From Neisseria sp. (GTDB lineage: Bacteria; Pseudomonadota; Gammaproteobacteria; Burkholderiales; Neisseriaceae), in NCBI GenBank assembly GCA_030528455.1, contig JAUMYW010000006.1:1-64000 (forward strand): a stretch of DNA of 64,000 nt, written 5' to 3'. This document shows positions 28,426 to 37,412 of this stretch, piece by piece. Position 1 is the stretch's first letter. The number at the start of each line of letters is the position of its first letter. The notes under the pieces were generated by a model. The model was given only the letters and a program-made list of their open reading frames with translations, ran no database searches and was not told where the DNA came from. The position numbers and the translations under genes are program-made.

Positions 28426-28502
28426 GGTGGCTGTAGCTCAGTTGGTAGAGCCCCGGATTGTGATTCCGGTTGTCGTGGGTTCGAGCCCCATCAGCCACCC
28501 CA
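28426..28502 (+). tRNA. tRNA-His (GTG), copy 2
   Basis: Identical to copy 1 at 28003-28079, including G-1 and the encoded CCA. The identity continues into the downstream terminator. Confidence 0.96.
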
Positions 28503-28512
28503 TTTGAATACG

Positions 28513-28537
28513 CCGCTTTTGACAAGCGGTTTTTTTG
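28513..28537 (+). terminator. Terminator after the second tRNA-His
   Basis: CCGCTT (28513-28518) and AAGCGG (28524-28529) with seven T behind. It differs from the first copy by one base, which adds a pair to the stem. Confidence 0.78.
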
Positions 28538-28648
28538 CGTCTGCCGTTTCTATGTGTGTTCGGCAGACCGGAAAGGCTGCAGACGGCTTTGTGTCTTTCT
28601 TTCGGGAGGCCGATGGGCTATTATCACGCGGTTTTTGTGGGAGGTTTT

Positions 28649-29158
28649 ATGCACGATTGGGCTTTGCCGGATTTTGAGGCGAAAATCTGTGCGCCGGAGG
28701 ACTTGGCTGCCCGTTTGGCGGTTTTGCCGCGTCCGCTGGTGTTTACCAACGGTTGTTTCGATATTCTGCACCGAGGACATGTTACGTATCTGGCTCAGGC
28801 GCGTGCTTTGGGAGCGGCGATGGTGCTGGCTTTGAATACCGATGCATCCGTACGCCGTTTGGGTAAGGGGGACGATCGGCCTGTGAATCCCTTGGCGAAC
28901 CGTGCGGCGGTTGCGGCGGCGTTGGCGAGCGTTGATGTGGTAACGTGGTTCGACAGCGATACGCCTGCGGAGCTGATTGATGCGGTCAAACCGGAAATAT
29001 TGGTCAAAGGCGGTGATTGGGCGGTGGAAAACATTGTCGGCGCGGCGGAAACGCTGGCACGCGGCGGCAAGGTGTTTTCCATTCCGTTTCTGCATCAGAC
29101 TTCTACGACTCGGATGCTGGCAAAAATCCGTGAAATCCGGCAGGACGGTCGGGCATGA
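28649..29158 (+). CDS. D-glycero-beta-D-manno-heptose 1-phosphate adenylyltransferase (HldE C-terminal type)
   Basis: A 169-residue nucleotidyltransferase making ADP-heptose for the lipo-oligosaccharide inner core. The signature is [24 protein letters not shown]; then [19 protein letters not shown] and EILVKGGDW. It lacks the N-terminal kinase half present in E. coli HldE, so the kinase must be a separate gene elsewhere, as in other Neisseria. GGGAGG before ATG 28649 fixes the start. The stop codon overlaps the birA-coaX ATG by 4 bases. Confidence 0.9.
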   Translation: MHDWALPDFEAKICAPEDLAARLAVLPRPLVFTNGCFDILHRGHVTYLAQARALGAAMVLALNTDASVRRLGKGDDRPVNPLANRAAVAAALASVDVVTWFDSDTPAELIDAVKPEILVKGGDWAVENIVGAAETLARGGKVFSIPFLHQTSTTRMLAKIREIRQDGRA

Positions 29159-30912
29159 TGCAGGAGATGCATTGGCTGCTTCTGTCCGCACTTGCAGACG
29201 GTCTGCCTCGGCATATTGTGAAACTGGCCGGGCGTTTGAATGTTCAGCCGCAGATGTTGAACGCTTTGTGGCAGGGAATGCCGTCGCATTTGCGCGGCCT
29301 GTTGCGCCAGTATGACGGACAATGGCGCTTGGTGCGCCCTTTGGCGGTGTTCGACAGGGAGGTTCTGCTGCAGACGGCTTCGGGCTGGCAGGTACGTTTG
29401 TTGAACGAATGTACGTCGAGTAACGATATTGTGTCGGAGGCTGTGCGCTGCCGCCCCGAGGCGGCGCACCGCTGTCTGTGTGTCGCGCATACTCAGAGCA
29501 TGGGGCGCGGACGGCAGGGTAAGAGCTGGCAGAGTCGTGCCGGTGAGTGTCTGATGTTCAGCTTTTCATGGGTATTCGAGCGGCCGCAGGCGGAATTGGG
29601 GGCTTTGGCTTTGCTGGTTGCATTGGCCTGTCGCCGGGCTTTAGCCGTATCCGGTATCGAGGTACAAATCAAATGGCCCAATGATTTGGTGGTCGGCACC
29701 GACAAGTTGGGCGGTATTTTGATTGAAACGGTCCGCAGCGGCGGGAAAACTGTTGCCGTGGTCGGTATCGGGCTGAATTTTGTGCTGCCGAAAAATGTGC
29801 CGCAAACAACCTCCGTTCAAGCTGTTGGGAAAGGCGGGATTCGTGCTGCCGATGTGTTGGGAAATATTTTAAGCGAAATCGAAACGATGTTCGGCAGATT
29901 CGAGCAGCAAGGCTTTGCTCCGTTTGCAGACGAATATCAAACCGCCAACCGAGATCACGGTCGTACGGTACGTCTGCTGCAAAACGGCAGCTTGTTGGCC
30001 GAAGGAACGGTGCTGGGGACGGATGACGACGGGGCATTGCGTCTGCAGACTGCAGACGGCATCAAACGCATGGTCGGAGGTGAAATCAGTTTGCGTCCGG
30101 AGGATATGCCTTTGCCGAGCCTTCCTGTCGGGCGTACGGCGGCTGCCGATAGAATTTTGCTGCTTGACGGCGGCAACAGCCGTTTGAAGTGGACTTGGGT
30201 TGAGAACGGCAAGCTGGGCGAAGTGCGTCGTGAAGCTTATCGAGATTTGGCCGACTTGGGTTCGGAGTGGGCAGAACGAGGCGGAGTGCATGTGCCGGTG
30301 GTGGGTTGTGCCGTCTGCAGTTCAGAAAAAAAACAGGCAGTGGCCGAACAGCTCGGCTTTATGCCCGACTGGTTGCCGTCGATGGACAGCGCGATGGGTG
30401 TGCGCAACCATTACCGCACTCCGGCCGAACACGGATCCGACCGTTGGTTTAACGCGCTTGGCAGCCGTTGTTTCAGCCGCAACGCCTGTGTAATTGTTAG
30501 TTGCGGCACGGCGGTTACCATCGATGCCCTCAGTGCGGATAACCATTATCTAGGCGGTACGATTATGCCCGGTTTCCATCTGATGCGCGAAGCCATGGCA
30601 CAGAAAACCGCCAATCTGAACCGTCCGCCCGGTCGGCTTTATCCCTTTCCTACCACTACTCCCAACGCTTTGGCCAGCGGTATGATGGATGCCGTCTGCG
30701 GTTCGCTGATGCTGATGCACGGGCGTTTGGCTGCCCGTCATGAAGGCAAAACCGACATAGTAATGACCGGCGGCGGAGCTCCGCGCGTAGCGGCGGCTCT
30801 GCCCGACGACTTTAAAGCGCAGTACCGTGTGATTGTTGCCGACAATTTAGTACTGCACGGTTTGCTGGCATGGTATTTGGCTGGAAACCGGCTTAAAGAT
30901 ACGAAGATTTGA
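29155..30912 (+). CDS. Bifunctional biotin-protein ligase / type III pantothenate kinase (BirA-CoaX fusion)
   Basis: A 585-residue fusion. Residues about 1-65 form a BirA-like winged-helix domain. Residues about 80-320 are the biotin ligase, with [29 protein letters not shown] and GGILIET. From about 330 a CoaX pantothenate kinase follows: [19 protein letters not shown] (phosphate motif), [26 protein letters not shown] and [11 protein letters not shown]. It should biotinylate acetyl-CoA carboxylase and start CoA synthesis. This fusion is known in Neisseria. It is coupled to the heptose adenylyltransferase gene by a 4-base overlap. Confidence 0.94.
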   Translation: MMQEMHWLLLSALADGLPRHIVKLAGRLNVQPQMLNALWQGMPSHLRGLLRQYDGQWRLVRPLAVFDREVLLQTASGWQVRLLNECTSSNDIVSEAVRCRPEAAHRCLCVAHTQSMGRGRQGKSWQSRAGECLMFSFSWVFERPQAELGALALLVALACRRALAVSGIEVQIKWPNDLVVGTDKLGGILIETVRSGGKTVAVVGIGLNFVLPKNVPQTTSVQAVGKGGIRAADVLGNILSEIETMFGRFEQQGFAPFADEYQTANRDHGRTVRLLQNGSLLAEGTVLGTDDDGALRLQTADGIKRMVGGEISLRPEDMPLPSLPVGRTAAADRILLLDGGNSRLKWTWVENGKLGEVRREAYRDLADLGSEWAERGGVHVPVVGCAVCSSEKKQAVAEQLGFMPDWLPSMDSAMGVRNHYRTPAEHGSDRWFNALGSRCFSRNACVIVSCGTAVTIDALSADNHYLGGTIMPGFHLMREAMAQKTANLNRPPGRLYPFPTTTPNALASGMMDAVCGSLMLMHGRLAARHEGKTDIVMTGGGAPRVAAALPDDFKAQYRVIVADNLVLHGLLAWYLAGNRLKDTKI

Positions 30913-30932
30913 ATGCGTTTTGGAACAAAATG

Positions 30933-30963
30933 AAGCCGTCTGCAGCTCTGCAGACGGCTTTTG
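30933..30963. terminator. DUS-pair terminator after birA-coaX
   Basis: AAGCCGTCTGCAG (30933-30945) and CTGCAGACGGCTT (30948-30960) with only two bases between, followed by TTG. Two inverted DUS copies make the stem. Confidence 0.75.
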
Positions 30964-31061
30964 TTGTCAGACTTCAATTTGTACCCGACTGATAAAGCTC
31001 GGAATGAATAACGGTATTTTATTTTCAATATTAAGCTGCAAGCAAGGAACACAAGTTTGGC

Positions 31062-31844
31062 TCAGTGTCGGCTTGGCTCTTCTGATTGCAGCATGGTGCT
31101 GAGTTTGTCCGCAGCTTCCCGGATATCGGGCAGACAGGCACGCAATTCGTCCAAACTTTTCCGTATGGTGGGACAGTGCACAATCAGGCTGGCTGCATAA
31201 CGTCCGTTTCTATCCACTACCGGTACGGCGATGCCTACCAAGCCTGAAGCCAATTCTTCATTATCTTCGGCATAACCCTGCTGCTCGACACGTTTGATGT
31301 CCTGTTTGAGTTCTTGGGACGTAGTCAGCGTGTTTTTGGTCAGCGGGACCAGTTGTATGTGCTCGATAATGGTATTGCGGCGGGCGGATGGCAGCATACT
31401 CAGATACAGCTTTCCGCCGGCAGTGCAATACATAGGGACTTGCGTGCCGGTCGGCAGGTAGATTTGAATGGGAAAATTGTCTTGCACGCGGTCGGTATAA
31501 GTCATGGTCTGTCCGTTGGGAACGGACAGACCGCAAGTCGCACTGATTTTGCGCGAGAGGTCGGATAACACAGCCTCTCTTTCAGCTTTGTAATATTTGT
31601 TTTGCCAAATGGCGACCCCCATTTTCAAAGACCGTATGCCCGGCACCACTTTGCCTTGTATGTCTGTCTGAACGAATTTTTCCGTTTCCAGAAGTTGAAG
31701 CAGCCTGTGCAGGCTCGGTTTCGGAATATTCAAGTTTTGAATCAGGTCTGAAGGAGAAATAGGGCGGTCGGATAAGGCGACGGCTTCAATAATTTCTAAA
31801 ACGCGGCTGATGGACGAGCCGCGGTCTCTTTGATTGGATAACAT
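31062..31844 (-). CDS. IclR-family transcriptional regulator
   Basis: A 260-residue regulator. The N-terminal winged helix (ISRVLEIIEAVALSDRPISPSDLIQNLNIPKPSLHRLLQLLETEKFVQ) is typical of IclR. The C-terminal effector domain includes YCTAGGKLYLSMLP, GYAEDNEELASGLVGIAVPVVD and a final LSTMLQ. It is divergent from the GntP-type permease of the adjacent hydroxy-acid block, so it most likely controls that block and itself. A long palindrome in the shared promoter region is the probable operator. Confidence 0.92.
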   Translation of the reverse strand: MLSNQRDRGSSISRVLEIIEAVALSDRPISPSDLIQNLNIPKPSLHRLLQLLETEKFVQTDIQGKVVPGIRSLKMGVAIWQNKYYKAEREAVLSDLSRKISATCGLSVPNGQTMTYTDRVQDNFPIQIYLPTGTQVPMYCTAGGKLYLSMLPSARRNTIIEHIQLVPLTKNTLTTSQELKQDIKRVEQQGYAEDNEELASGLVGIAVPVVDRNGRYAASLIVHCPTIRKSLDELRACLPDIREAADKLSTMLQSEEPSRH

Positions 31845-32067
31845 AGATTGTTAATGGCGGTTTGTTGGGGCAGGGAGGCAGATGCCGACCTGGCGCATAT
31901 TGTTAAAACTGTCTCTATTTTTTTTAAAATCAATTATATAACAAAACAAATAATCTGACACATCAAAAAAAATCATTTCTCTTCGTCAAAATAAGCAGAT
32001 AATTTTTAATTTGATACAAATTGTATCAAATTAAATCAAAATATATTATATATCGGAGAAGAGGATT
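31845..32067. promoter_or_regulatory. Divergent iclR / permease promoter region
   Basis: A 223-base, strongly AT-rich gap between divergent genes. It holds the 31-bp palindrome at 32005-32035 and ends in CGGAGAAGAGG, the ribosome binding site of the permease. AT-rich stretches such as AATTATATAACAA could serve as promoter elements, but I cannot assign -10/-35 boxes securely. Confidence 0.55.
32005..32035. promoter_or_regulatory. 31-bp perfect palindrome, candidate IclR-family operator
   Basis: Left arm TTTAATTTGATACAA (32005-32019), centre A, and the exact reverse complement at 32021-32035. The inner TGATACA-N3-TGTATCA has the size and shape of known IclR/KdgR-type operators such as TGAAACA-N-TGTTTCA. 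It lies 33-63 bases before the permease ATG and about 160 bases from the iclR start. Confidence 0.65.
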
Positions 32068-33459
32068 ATGTTGAGTCTGACAGGTATTGTGCTGTCGCTG
32101 ATTCTGCTGATGTATTTGGCTTATCGGGGAATCAGTGTTTTGATTTTGGCACCGGTTTTGGCGATGTTGGCGGTTCTGTTCAGTGCGCCGGGTAACGAGC
32201 TGTTGGGAACATATACCCAGGTTTTCATGCAGGGTATGGGGGGATTTGCTATTAAGTTTTTCCCGGTATTTTTATTGGGAGCGGTATTCGGCAAGCTGAT
32301 GGAAGATTCGGGAGCCGCCCACAGTATTGCGTATGCCTTGGTTAATAAGTTTGGTCGCCAGAGAGCATTGTTATCGATTATTTTGGCTTCTGCGGTACTG
32401 ACTTACGGAGGCGTTTCCGTTTTTGTTGTGACATTTGCCGTCTATCCGATTGCGGCGGCTTTATTTCGCGAAATCAATATTCCGAAACGCTTGATTCCCG
32501 GAGCCATTAGTGTAGGTGCATTAACATTTACGATGACGGCTCTGCCCGGCACGCCTTCTATTCAGAATGCGATTCCTATGCCGTATTTTGAGACTGATGC
32601 GTTTGCTGCTCCGGGTTTGGGGGTGATTGCCGGTATTGTGATGTTTGCAGGCGGTGTTTGGTGGATGAACCTCCGTCTGAGAAACGCGATAGCTTCCAAT
32701 GAGGGATACGGTAATCATCAGGATGCTGACGTGAAAGAGCAGGATTTCAAACATCTGCCTCATTTGTTTGCGGCTTTGATGCCGATTATTGTAGTCATCG
32801 TGCTGAATTATGTATTAAGTAAGTTCGTGTTCCCCGCAATGGACACGTCGTTTTTGGCCGATAAGAAATTCGGTTCGGTATCGTTGAATGCTGTGAGTGG
32901 TCTTTGGGCGATTATTGCTGCTTTGGTTGCCGGCTGTCTGTTTTTGATAGTAGCCAATATCAGACATTGGATGAATTTGAAGAAATCCGTCAATGACGGT
33001 GCTATGGGTTCGTTATTGCCGATTTTTAACACTGCATCCGAGGTGGGGTACGGATCGGTGATTGCAACTTTGGCAGGTTTTGTGATTTTGCGTGATTTTA
33101 TGGTCGGGTTGTCTCCCGGGAATCCGCTGATTTCGGAAGCTGTGGTGATTAATGTAATGGCGGGTATTACAGGCTCTGCTTCGGGCGGTATGAGTATTGC
33201 ATTGAAAGTGATGGGCGAAACCTATATGCAGATGGCGCAACAGTTTGGTATTTCACCGGAATTGATGCATAGGGTTGCTTCGATTGCTTCGGGCGGATTG
33301 GATGCACTGCCGCATATCGGTGCGGTGATTACCATGCTGGTTATTTGCGGCCTGACTCACAAGGAATCGTATTTGGATGTGTTTGTGGTGGCTGTATTGG
33401 TACCTTTGGCGGCTCTGGTTGCGGTGGTGGCCTTGGGAACGGTATTCGGGTCGTTTTAA
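32068..33459 (+). CDS. GntP-family permease
   Basis: A 463-residue inner-membrane carrier with about 12 hydrophobic segments. Family features include GFAIKFFPVFLLGAVFGKLMEDSG, ALTFTMTALPGTPSIQNAIP and SGGLDALPHIGAVIT. GntP relatives import gluconate, D-serine, or hydroxy acids such as 3-hydroxybutyrate. The neighbouring dehydrogenases suggest a small hydroxy acid here, by inference. It is the first rightward gene of the block, behind the palindromic operator, with a good ribosome binding site. Confidence 0.88.
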   Translation: MLSLTGIVLSLILLMYLAYRGISVLILAPVLAMLAVLFSAPGNELLGTYTQVFMQGMGGFAIKFFPVFLLGAVFGKLMEDSGAAHSIAYALVNKFGRQRALLSIILASAVLTYGGVSVFVVTFAVYPIAAALFREINIPKRLIPGAISVGALTFTMTALPGTPSIQNAIPMPYFETDAFAAPGLGVIAGIVMFAGGVWWMNLRLRNAIASNEGYGNHQDADVKEQDFKHLPHLFAALMPIIVVIVLNYVLSKFVFPAMDTSFLADKKFGSVSLNAVSGLWAIIAALVAGCLFLIVANIRHWMNLKKSVNDGAMGSLLPIFNTASEVGYGSVIATLAGFVILRDFMVGLSPGNPLISEAVVINVMAGITGSASGGMSIALKVMGETYMQMAQQFGISPELMHRVASIASGGLDALPHIGAVITMLVICGLTHKESYLDVFVVAVLVPLAALVAVVALGTVFGSF

Positions 33460-33515
33460 GTGCGGTTTCGCAAAGTAGGGCCGTTAAGCGGCTGCTTTGG
33501 AAAAGGAGTTGGGAA

Positions 33516-34676
33516 ATGACTGTTCAATCGGTAATGCTGCCGGGAACGATGCATATCGGTTTGGGTGCTTGCGGGAAACTGGCGGAAACGATACGGTCTT
33601 TGGGTTGTAGCCGGCCGTTGTTGGTAACCGACAAAATCATGTTGGATTTGGGTTATGTCGCTCTTTTGACCAATCAATTATCCGGTGCGGGTATACAGGT
33701 TGATATTTATAGCGACACGGTGCCGGAACCTACTGCGAGTTCGATTGAGAACGGGGTGCGTATGGTTCGGGAAGGGGGATACGATATTCTGATTGCATTG
33801 GGAGGAGGAAGTCCGATTGACAGTGCCAAAGCGATTGCCGTATTGGGCAAACAGGGGGGCAGTATTCGGGACTATTGTGTTCCCAAAGTGGTCGATGTTG
33901 AGGCTTTGCCGTTAATCTCTATCCCGACCACAGCCGGTACGGGCTCGGAATGTACCCGTTTTACGGTGATTACCGATGAATCGAACCAAGAAAAACTGCT
34001 GTGCTCCGGTCCTTCGTTTATGCCGTCTGCAGCATTGGTGGATTACGGTTTGACCCACAGTGTTCCGCCAAGAACGACGGCGGATACCGGTATTGATGCT
34101 TTGACTCATGCAATTGAGGCTTATGTCAGCCGCAAGTCCGGTTTGTTCAGCGATATGCAGGCGTTGGCAGCCATGCGTCTGATTGCGCCCAATCTGCGCA
34201 CGGCATACCGTGACGGAACAGATAGCGGCGCGCGTGAGGCCTTGATGCTTGGTTCTTGCTTGGCTGGAATGGCATTCAATAACGCTTCAGTTGCTCTGGT
34301 GCACGGCATGAGTCGGCCGATTGGCGCGTTTTTCCATATTCCGCATGGTCTGTCGAATGCGATGTTGCTGCCGACGGTAACAGCATATTCGTTGGAAGCG
34401 GCACCTGAACGGTATGCGGATTGTGCCAGGGCAATGGGAGCGGCACAGGAATTCGATGACACGGAAACAGCCAATCGCAAACTGCTGGCCGAACTGGAAG
34501 CACTCAATTGGGAACTGCATGTGCCGACTTTGGAGCAGGCAGGTGTCAGTCGCTCATTATTTGAGAAAGTAGTCGGGACGATGGCAGAACAGGCTTTGGC
34601 CTCAGGTTCTCCGTCTAATAATCCGCGCGTGCCGGATAAAGCGACTGTGGTGGAACTTTATCGAAGTCTTTGGTAA
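33516..34676 (+). CDS. Iron-containing alcohol dehydrogenase
   Basis: A 386-residue group III (iron-activated) alcohol dehydrogenase. NAD-binding: IALGGGSPIDSAKAIAV. Metal ligands lie around TGIDALTHAIEAYVS and GMSRPIGAFFHIPHGLSNAMLLP. Such enzymes oxidise primary or omega-hydroxyl groups, for example 4-hydroxybutyrate, 3-hydroxypropionate or lactaldehyde. The substrate is unknown. AAAAGGAG before ATG 33516 fixes the start, 56 bases after the permease, in the same unit. Confidence 0.9.
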   Translation: MTVQSVMLPGTMHIGLGACGKLAETIRSLGCSRPLLVTDKIMLDLGYVALLTNQLSGAGIQVDIYSDTVPEPTASSIENGVRMVREGGYDILIALGGGSPIDSAKAIAVLGKQGGSIRDYCVPKVVDVEALPLISIPTTAGTGSECTRFTVITDESNQEKLLCSGPSFMPSAALVDYGLTHSVPPRTTADTGIDALTHAIEAYVSRKSGLFSDMQALAAMRLIAPNLRTAYRDGTDSGAREALMLGSCLAGMAFNNASVALVHGMSRPIGAFFHIPHGLSNAMLLPTVTAYSLEAAPERYADCARAMGAAQEFDDTETANRKLLAELEALNWELHVPTLEQAGVSRSLFEKVVGTMAEQALASGSPSNNPRVPDKATVVELYRSLW

Positions 34677-34717
34677 GACGTTTTATCGGCTCAAACATTC
34701 CACATTCCATTTAATTC

Positions 34718-34732
34718 TTACATGTAATGTAA
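34718..34732. promoter_or_regulatory. Small palindrome before the semialdehyde dehydrogenase gene
   Basis: TTACATGTAATGTAA is a TTACAT / ATGTAA inverted repeat with a three-base centre, 18 bases before ATG 34751. It differs from the palindrome at 32005 and might be an operator or chance. The gap also carries the ribosome binding site AAAGGAG. Confidence 0.3.
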
Positions 34733-34750
34733 AACACAAAGGAGAAAATC

Positions 34751-36250
34751 ATGACCCATATCGTAGGGCATTTCATTAACGGCCAAATGGTTTCAGATAA
34801 TGCGCGTACGCAAGACGTATATAATCCTTCCACGGGAGAAGTAAGCAAGCAGGTGGCTTTAGCCGCTAAAGAGACCGTTGAAGAAGCGGTTGCGGCAGCG
34901 CATGCCGCTTTCCCCGCATGGCGTACGACACCGGTGATGAAGCGGGCGCGGATTATGTTCCGTTATAAGGAGTTGTTGGAGCAGCACAGAGAGGAGATTT
35001 GCCGTTTGATTGGCGAGGAGCACGGCAAGATCGTTCATGATGCGGCAGGCGAGTTGCAGCGCGGTATCGAAAATGTTGAGTTTGCTTGTGGTGCAGCTCA
35101 AATGCTGAAGGGAGAATACAGTAAAAATGTCGGACCGGACATCGATTCTTGGAGCGATTTCCAGCCGCTGGGTGTAGTAGCAGGGATTACGCCGTTTAAT
35201 TTCCCGGCTATGGTACCTTTATGGATGTTCCCGTTGGCCATCGTCTGCGGCAATACTTTTGTATTAAAGCCGTCTGAAAGGGATCCGAGCGTGTGCTTGT
35301 TCTTGGCCGAACTGCTGCAAAAGGCGGGTTTGCCTGACGGTGTATTAAATGTGGTCAATGGTGATAAGGAAGCAGTCGATGCTTTATTGACCGATGAACG
35401 CGTACAGGCTGTCAGCTTTGTCGGTTCGACACCGGTGGCCAAATATATTTATGCGACTGCAACGGCTAACGGAAAACGCTGCCAAGCGATGGGAGGAGCG
35501 AAAAACCACGCTATTATTCTGCCCGATGCCGATTTGGATAATGTGGTGAATTCTTTGTTGGGTGCCGCGTTCGGGTCTTCGGGGGAACGTTGTATGGCTT
35601 TGTCTGTAGCTGTGGCAGTAGGAGATGAGGTAGCCGATCGTGTGGTGGCAGGTATTAAAGAAGGTATGAAAACCATGAAGGTTGGTCCGTTTTTCGACCG
35701 GAACAATCATTTCGGTCCTTTGATTACGGAGGCGCATCGTGCCAAAGTTGAAGGGTATATTGCCAGCGCAGAAGAGCAGGGAGCGGAGATTGTCGTCGAT
35801 GGTCGTAATCCCAATGTGCCCGGATATGAAAACGGCTTCTATCTCGGCGGTACGCTGATTGACGGTGTAACTGCCGATATGCTGAGCTATCGGGAAGAAA
35901 TCTTCGGTCCTGTTTTACAGGTTGTGCGTGTCAAAACCATGCAGGAGGCTTTGGATATGATTAACCGCCATATATATGGTAACGGTACATGTATCTATAC
36001 GCGTGATGGTGAGGCCGCCCGTTATTTTGCGGATAATGTGCAAGTCGGTATGGTGGGTATCAATATTCCGTTGCCGGTTCCTGTTGCATATCACAGTTTC
36101 GGCGGCTGGAAGCAGTCGATGTTCGGCGATTTGGGTACTTATGGTCCTGACGGTATCCGATTCTATACGCGCCGTAAAACGGTAACGCAACGTTGGCCGA
36201 GTTCGGAGGTGCGGGAAGGCGCTTTGTTTTCTATGCCGACACTAGGCTGA
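34751..36250 (+). CDS. mmsA: Methylmalonate-semialdehyde dehydrogenase, CoA-acylating (MmsA type)
   Basis: A 499-residue member of the CoA-dependent aldehyde dehydrogenases. It converts methylmalonate semialdehyde to propionyl-CoA, or malonate semialdehyde to acetyl-CoA. The N-terminus HFINGQMVSDNARTQDVYNP, the GVVAGITPFNFPAMVPLWMFP segment, and SSGERCMALSVAVAVG with the catalytic cysteine are typical of MmsA. C-terminal FTGWKQS-like features read FGGWKQSMFGD. It follows the iron-type dehydrogenase on the same strand. Confidence 0.92.
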   Translation: MTHIVGHFINGQMVSDNARTQDVYNPSTGEVSKQVALAAKETVEEAVAAAHAAFPAWRTTPVMKRARIMFRYKELLEQHREEICRLIGEEHGKIVHDAAGELQRGIENVEFACGAAQMLKGEYSKNVGPDIDSWSDFQPLGVVAGITPFNFPAMVPLWMFPLAIVCGNTFVLKPSERDPSVCLFLAELLQKAGLPDGVLNVVNGDKEAVDALLTDERVQAVSFVGSTPVAKYIYATATANGKRCQAMGGAKNHAIILPDADLDNVVNSLLGAAFGSSGERCMALSVAVAVGDEVADRVVAGIKEGMKTMKVGPFFDRNNHFGPLITEAHRAKVEGYIASAEEQGAEIVVDGRNPNVPGYENGFYLGGTLIDGVTADMLSYREEIFGPVLQVVRVKTMQEALDMINRHIYGNGTCIYTRDGEAARYFADNVQVGMVGINIPLPVPVAYHSFGGWKQSMFGDLGTYGPDGIRFYTRRKTVTQRWPSSEVREGALFSMPTLG

Positions 36251-36257
36251 TAGCCAT

Positions 36258-36285
36258 ACCGCCGCCCTTAGGGCGGCGGTGTTGT
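36258..36285. terminator. Strong bidirectional terminator after mmsA
   Basis: ACCGCCGCCC (36258-36267) and GGGCGGCGGT (36271-36280) form a 10-bp GC stem around TTA, followed by GTTGTTTG. It separates mmsA from the convergent broken gene. Confidence 0.75.
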
Positions 36286-36292
36286 TTGCGAG

Positions 36293-37204
36293 TCAGTTTT
36301 TTGTGTCCGACAAGGTTTTCAATACGGCTGTCTGACGGTAGTCGCGTTGCCGGCAGGCAGCCGTATATTGGTCGGCAGGATAGTCCCGGTTGGTTAAACG
36401 GCTTATTCGGTCAATGCGTTCGGCAGACAATTTTTCTTCCTGTCCGATGCAGGCTGCCAGAGAACGTCCGATATGATTAAGAAAATGGCTGATGCCGTCT
36501 GCACCTCCGCCCAAATGTGCCGAGTGAAGAGGACCTGTGCATGCCCAACGTATGCCGATTGAATGGGTAACGATTTCATCCAGTTGTTTCGGAGTACAGA
36601 TGCCCTCGCTGACCCAATAGACGGCTTCGTTGAGTAGGGCAATTTGCAGGCGGTTTGCTACAAATCCCGGGATTTCCTTATTTAATATGACGAGATGTTT
36701 GCCAATCGAACGGTAAAACGAACAGGCCCGGTCCAATAAAGTATGCGGCGTATCGGCATTCGGGCACAGCTCGACCAGAGGCAGTATGTGGGGAGGATTA
36801 AAGGGGTGGGCAATCAGCAAGCGGTGCGGTATTTCCATTTTGAGACTTTGTCGGGAGGCGGGAATACCCGAGCTGGATGAGCAAAAGAGTGCATCATTTG
36901 GTGCTGCTGCTCCCGCAGTTTTCCAGAAATCTTGTTTGAACGCGATATTTTCAGGTCCGCACTTTTGAATCAAAAATACATTTTCCAATGCACCGTCCAA
37001 GGAGCGGCAAAGCCGGATATTGTGTTGCAGACCGGTGTGCTCTCCGGAAACGTGCAGCATGGTTGTCAGGAATGTTTGTACGGCATCGGCCAAATCATCA
37101 CGGGGGTCGTACAGATTGACAGTAAAACCGTATTCGGCAAACAGGGCTGCCTATGACAGTCCGATAGTACCTCCTCCGATAACGGCAATTGGCTGATTAT
37201 GCAT
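36293..37204 (-). pseudogene. 3-hydroxyacyl-CoA-dehydrogenase-family gene interrupted by an in-frame TAG
   Basis: From ATG 37204 the frame reads MHNQPIAVIGGGTIGLS, then a TAG stop at 37153-37151, then AALFAEYGFTVNLYDP, and continues open to 36293. It is a 303-codon gene of the 3-hydroxyacyl-CoA / L-gulonate / carnitine dehydrogenase type. In relatives the position after GLS or GRS is usually Trp (TGG), so a single G-to-A change explains the stop. The rest is intact, with the catalytic-region AHPFNPPHILPLVEL and GFVANRLQIALLNEA. Restart at ATG 37093 would lack the NAD-binding GGGTIG. It is probably inactive unless the stop is suppressed or is a sequencing error. Confidence 0.8.
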
Positions 37205-37330
37205 ATATATCCTTTGGTGCAGGCCGGTGGACAAGGTTCGTAACAAGGTTGATGAATGATTCCGGCAGCAAAAATTCATGCGTTTCCCGGTTGTCATGCC
37301 GGATGATTTTTACAACTTATTTTTTTCATA

Positions 37331-37353
37331 AAATAATACGATTTGTATTGTTT
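37331..37353. promoter_or_regulatory. Imperfect palindrome related to the 32005 operator
   Basis: AAATAATAC (37331-37339), five bases, then GTATTGTTT (37345-37353): 8 of 9 arm positions pair. The half-site spacing equals that of the GATAC-N5-GTATC core of the palindrome at 32005-32035. It lies about 60 bases before the mmsB-like gene in an AT-rich region, as expected for a second site of the same regulator. Confidence 0.45.
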
Positions 37354-37412
37354 AGCAATTATTTTATATATTCGTTTTTGTTGTCCATAACCGAATCTAA
37401 CAGGAGGCGAAT

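Noticed and set aside
27913-28502. Possible CRISPR-like array because of repeated blocks
   Set aside because: The repeats are complete tRNA genes with promoters and terminators, not short repeats with spacers.
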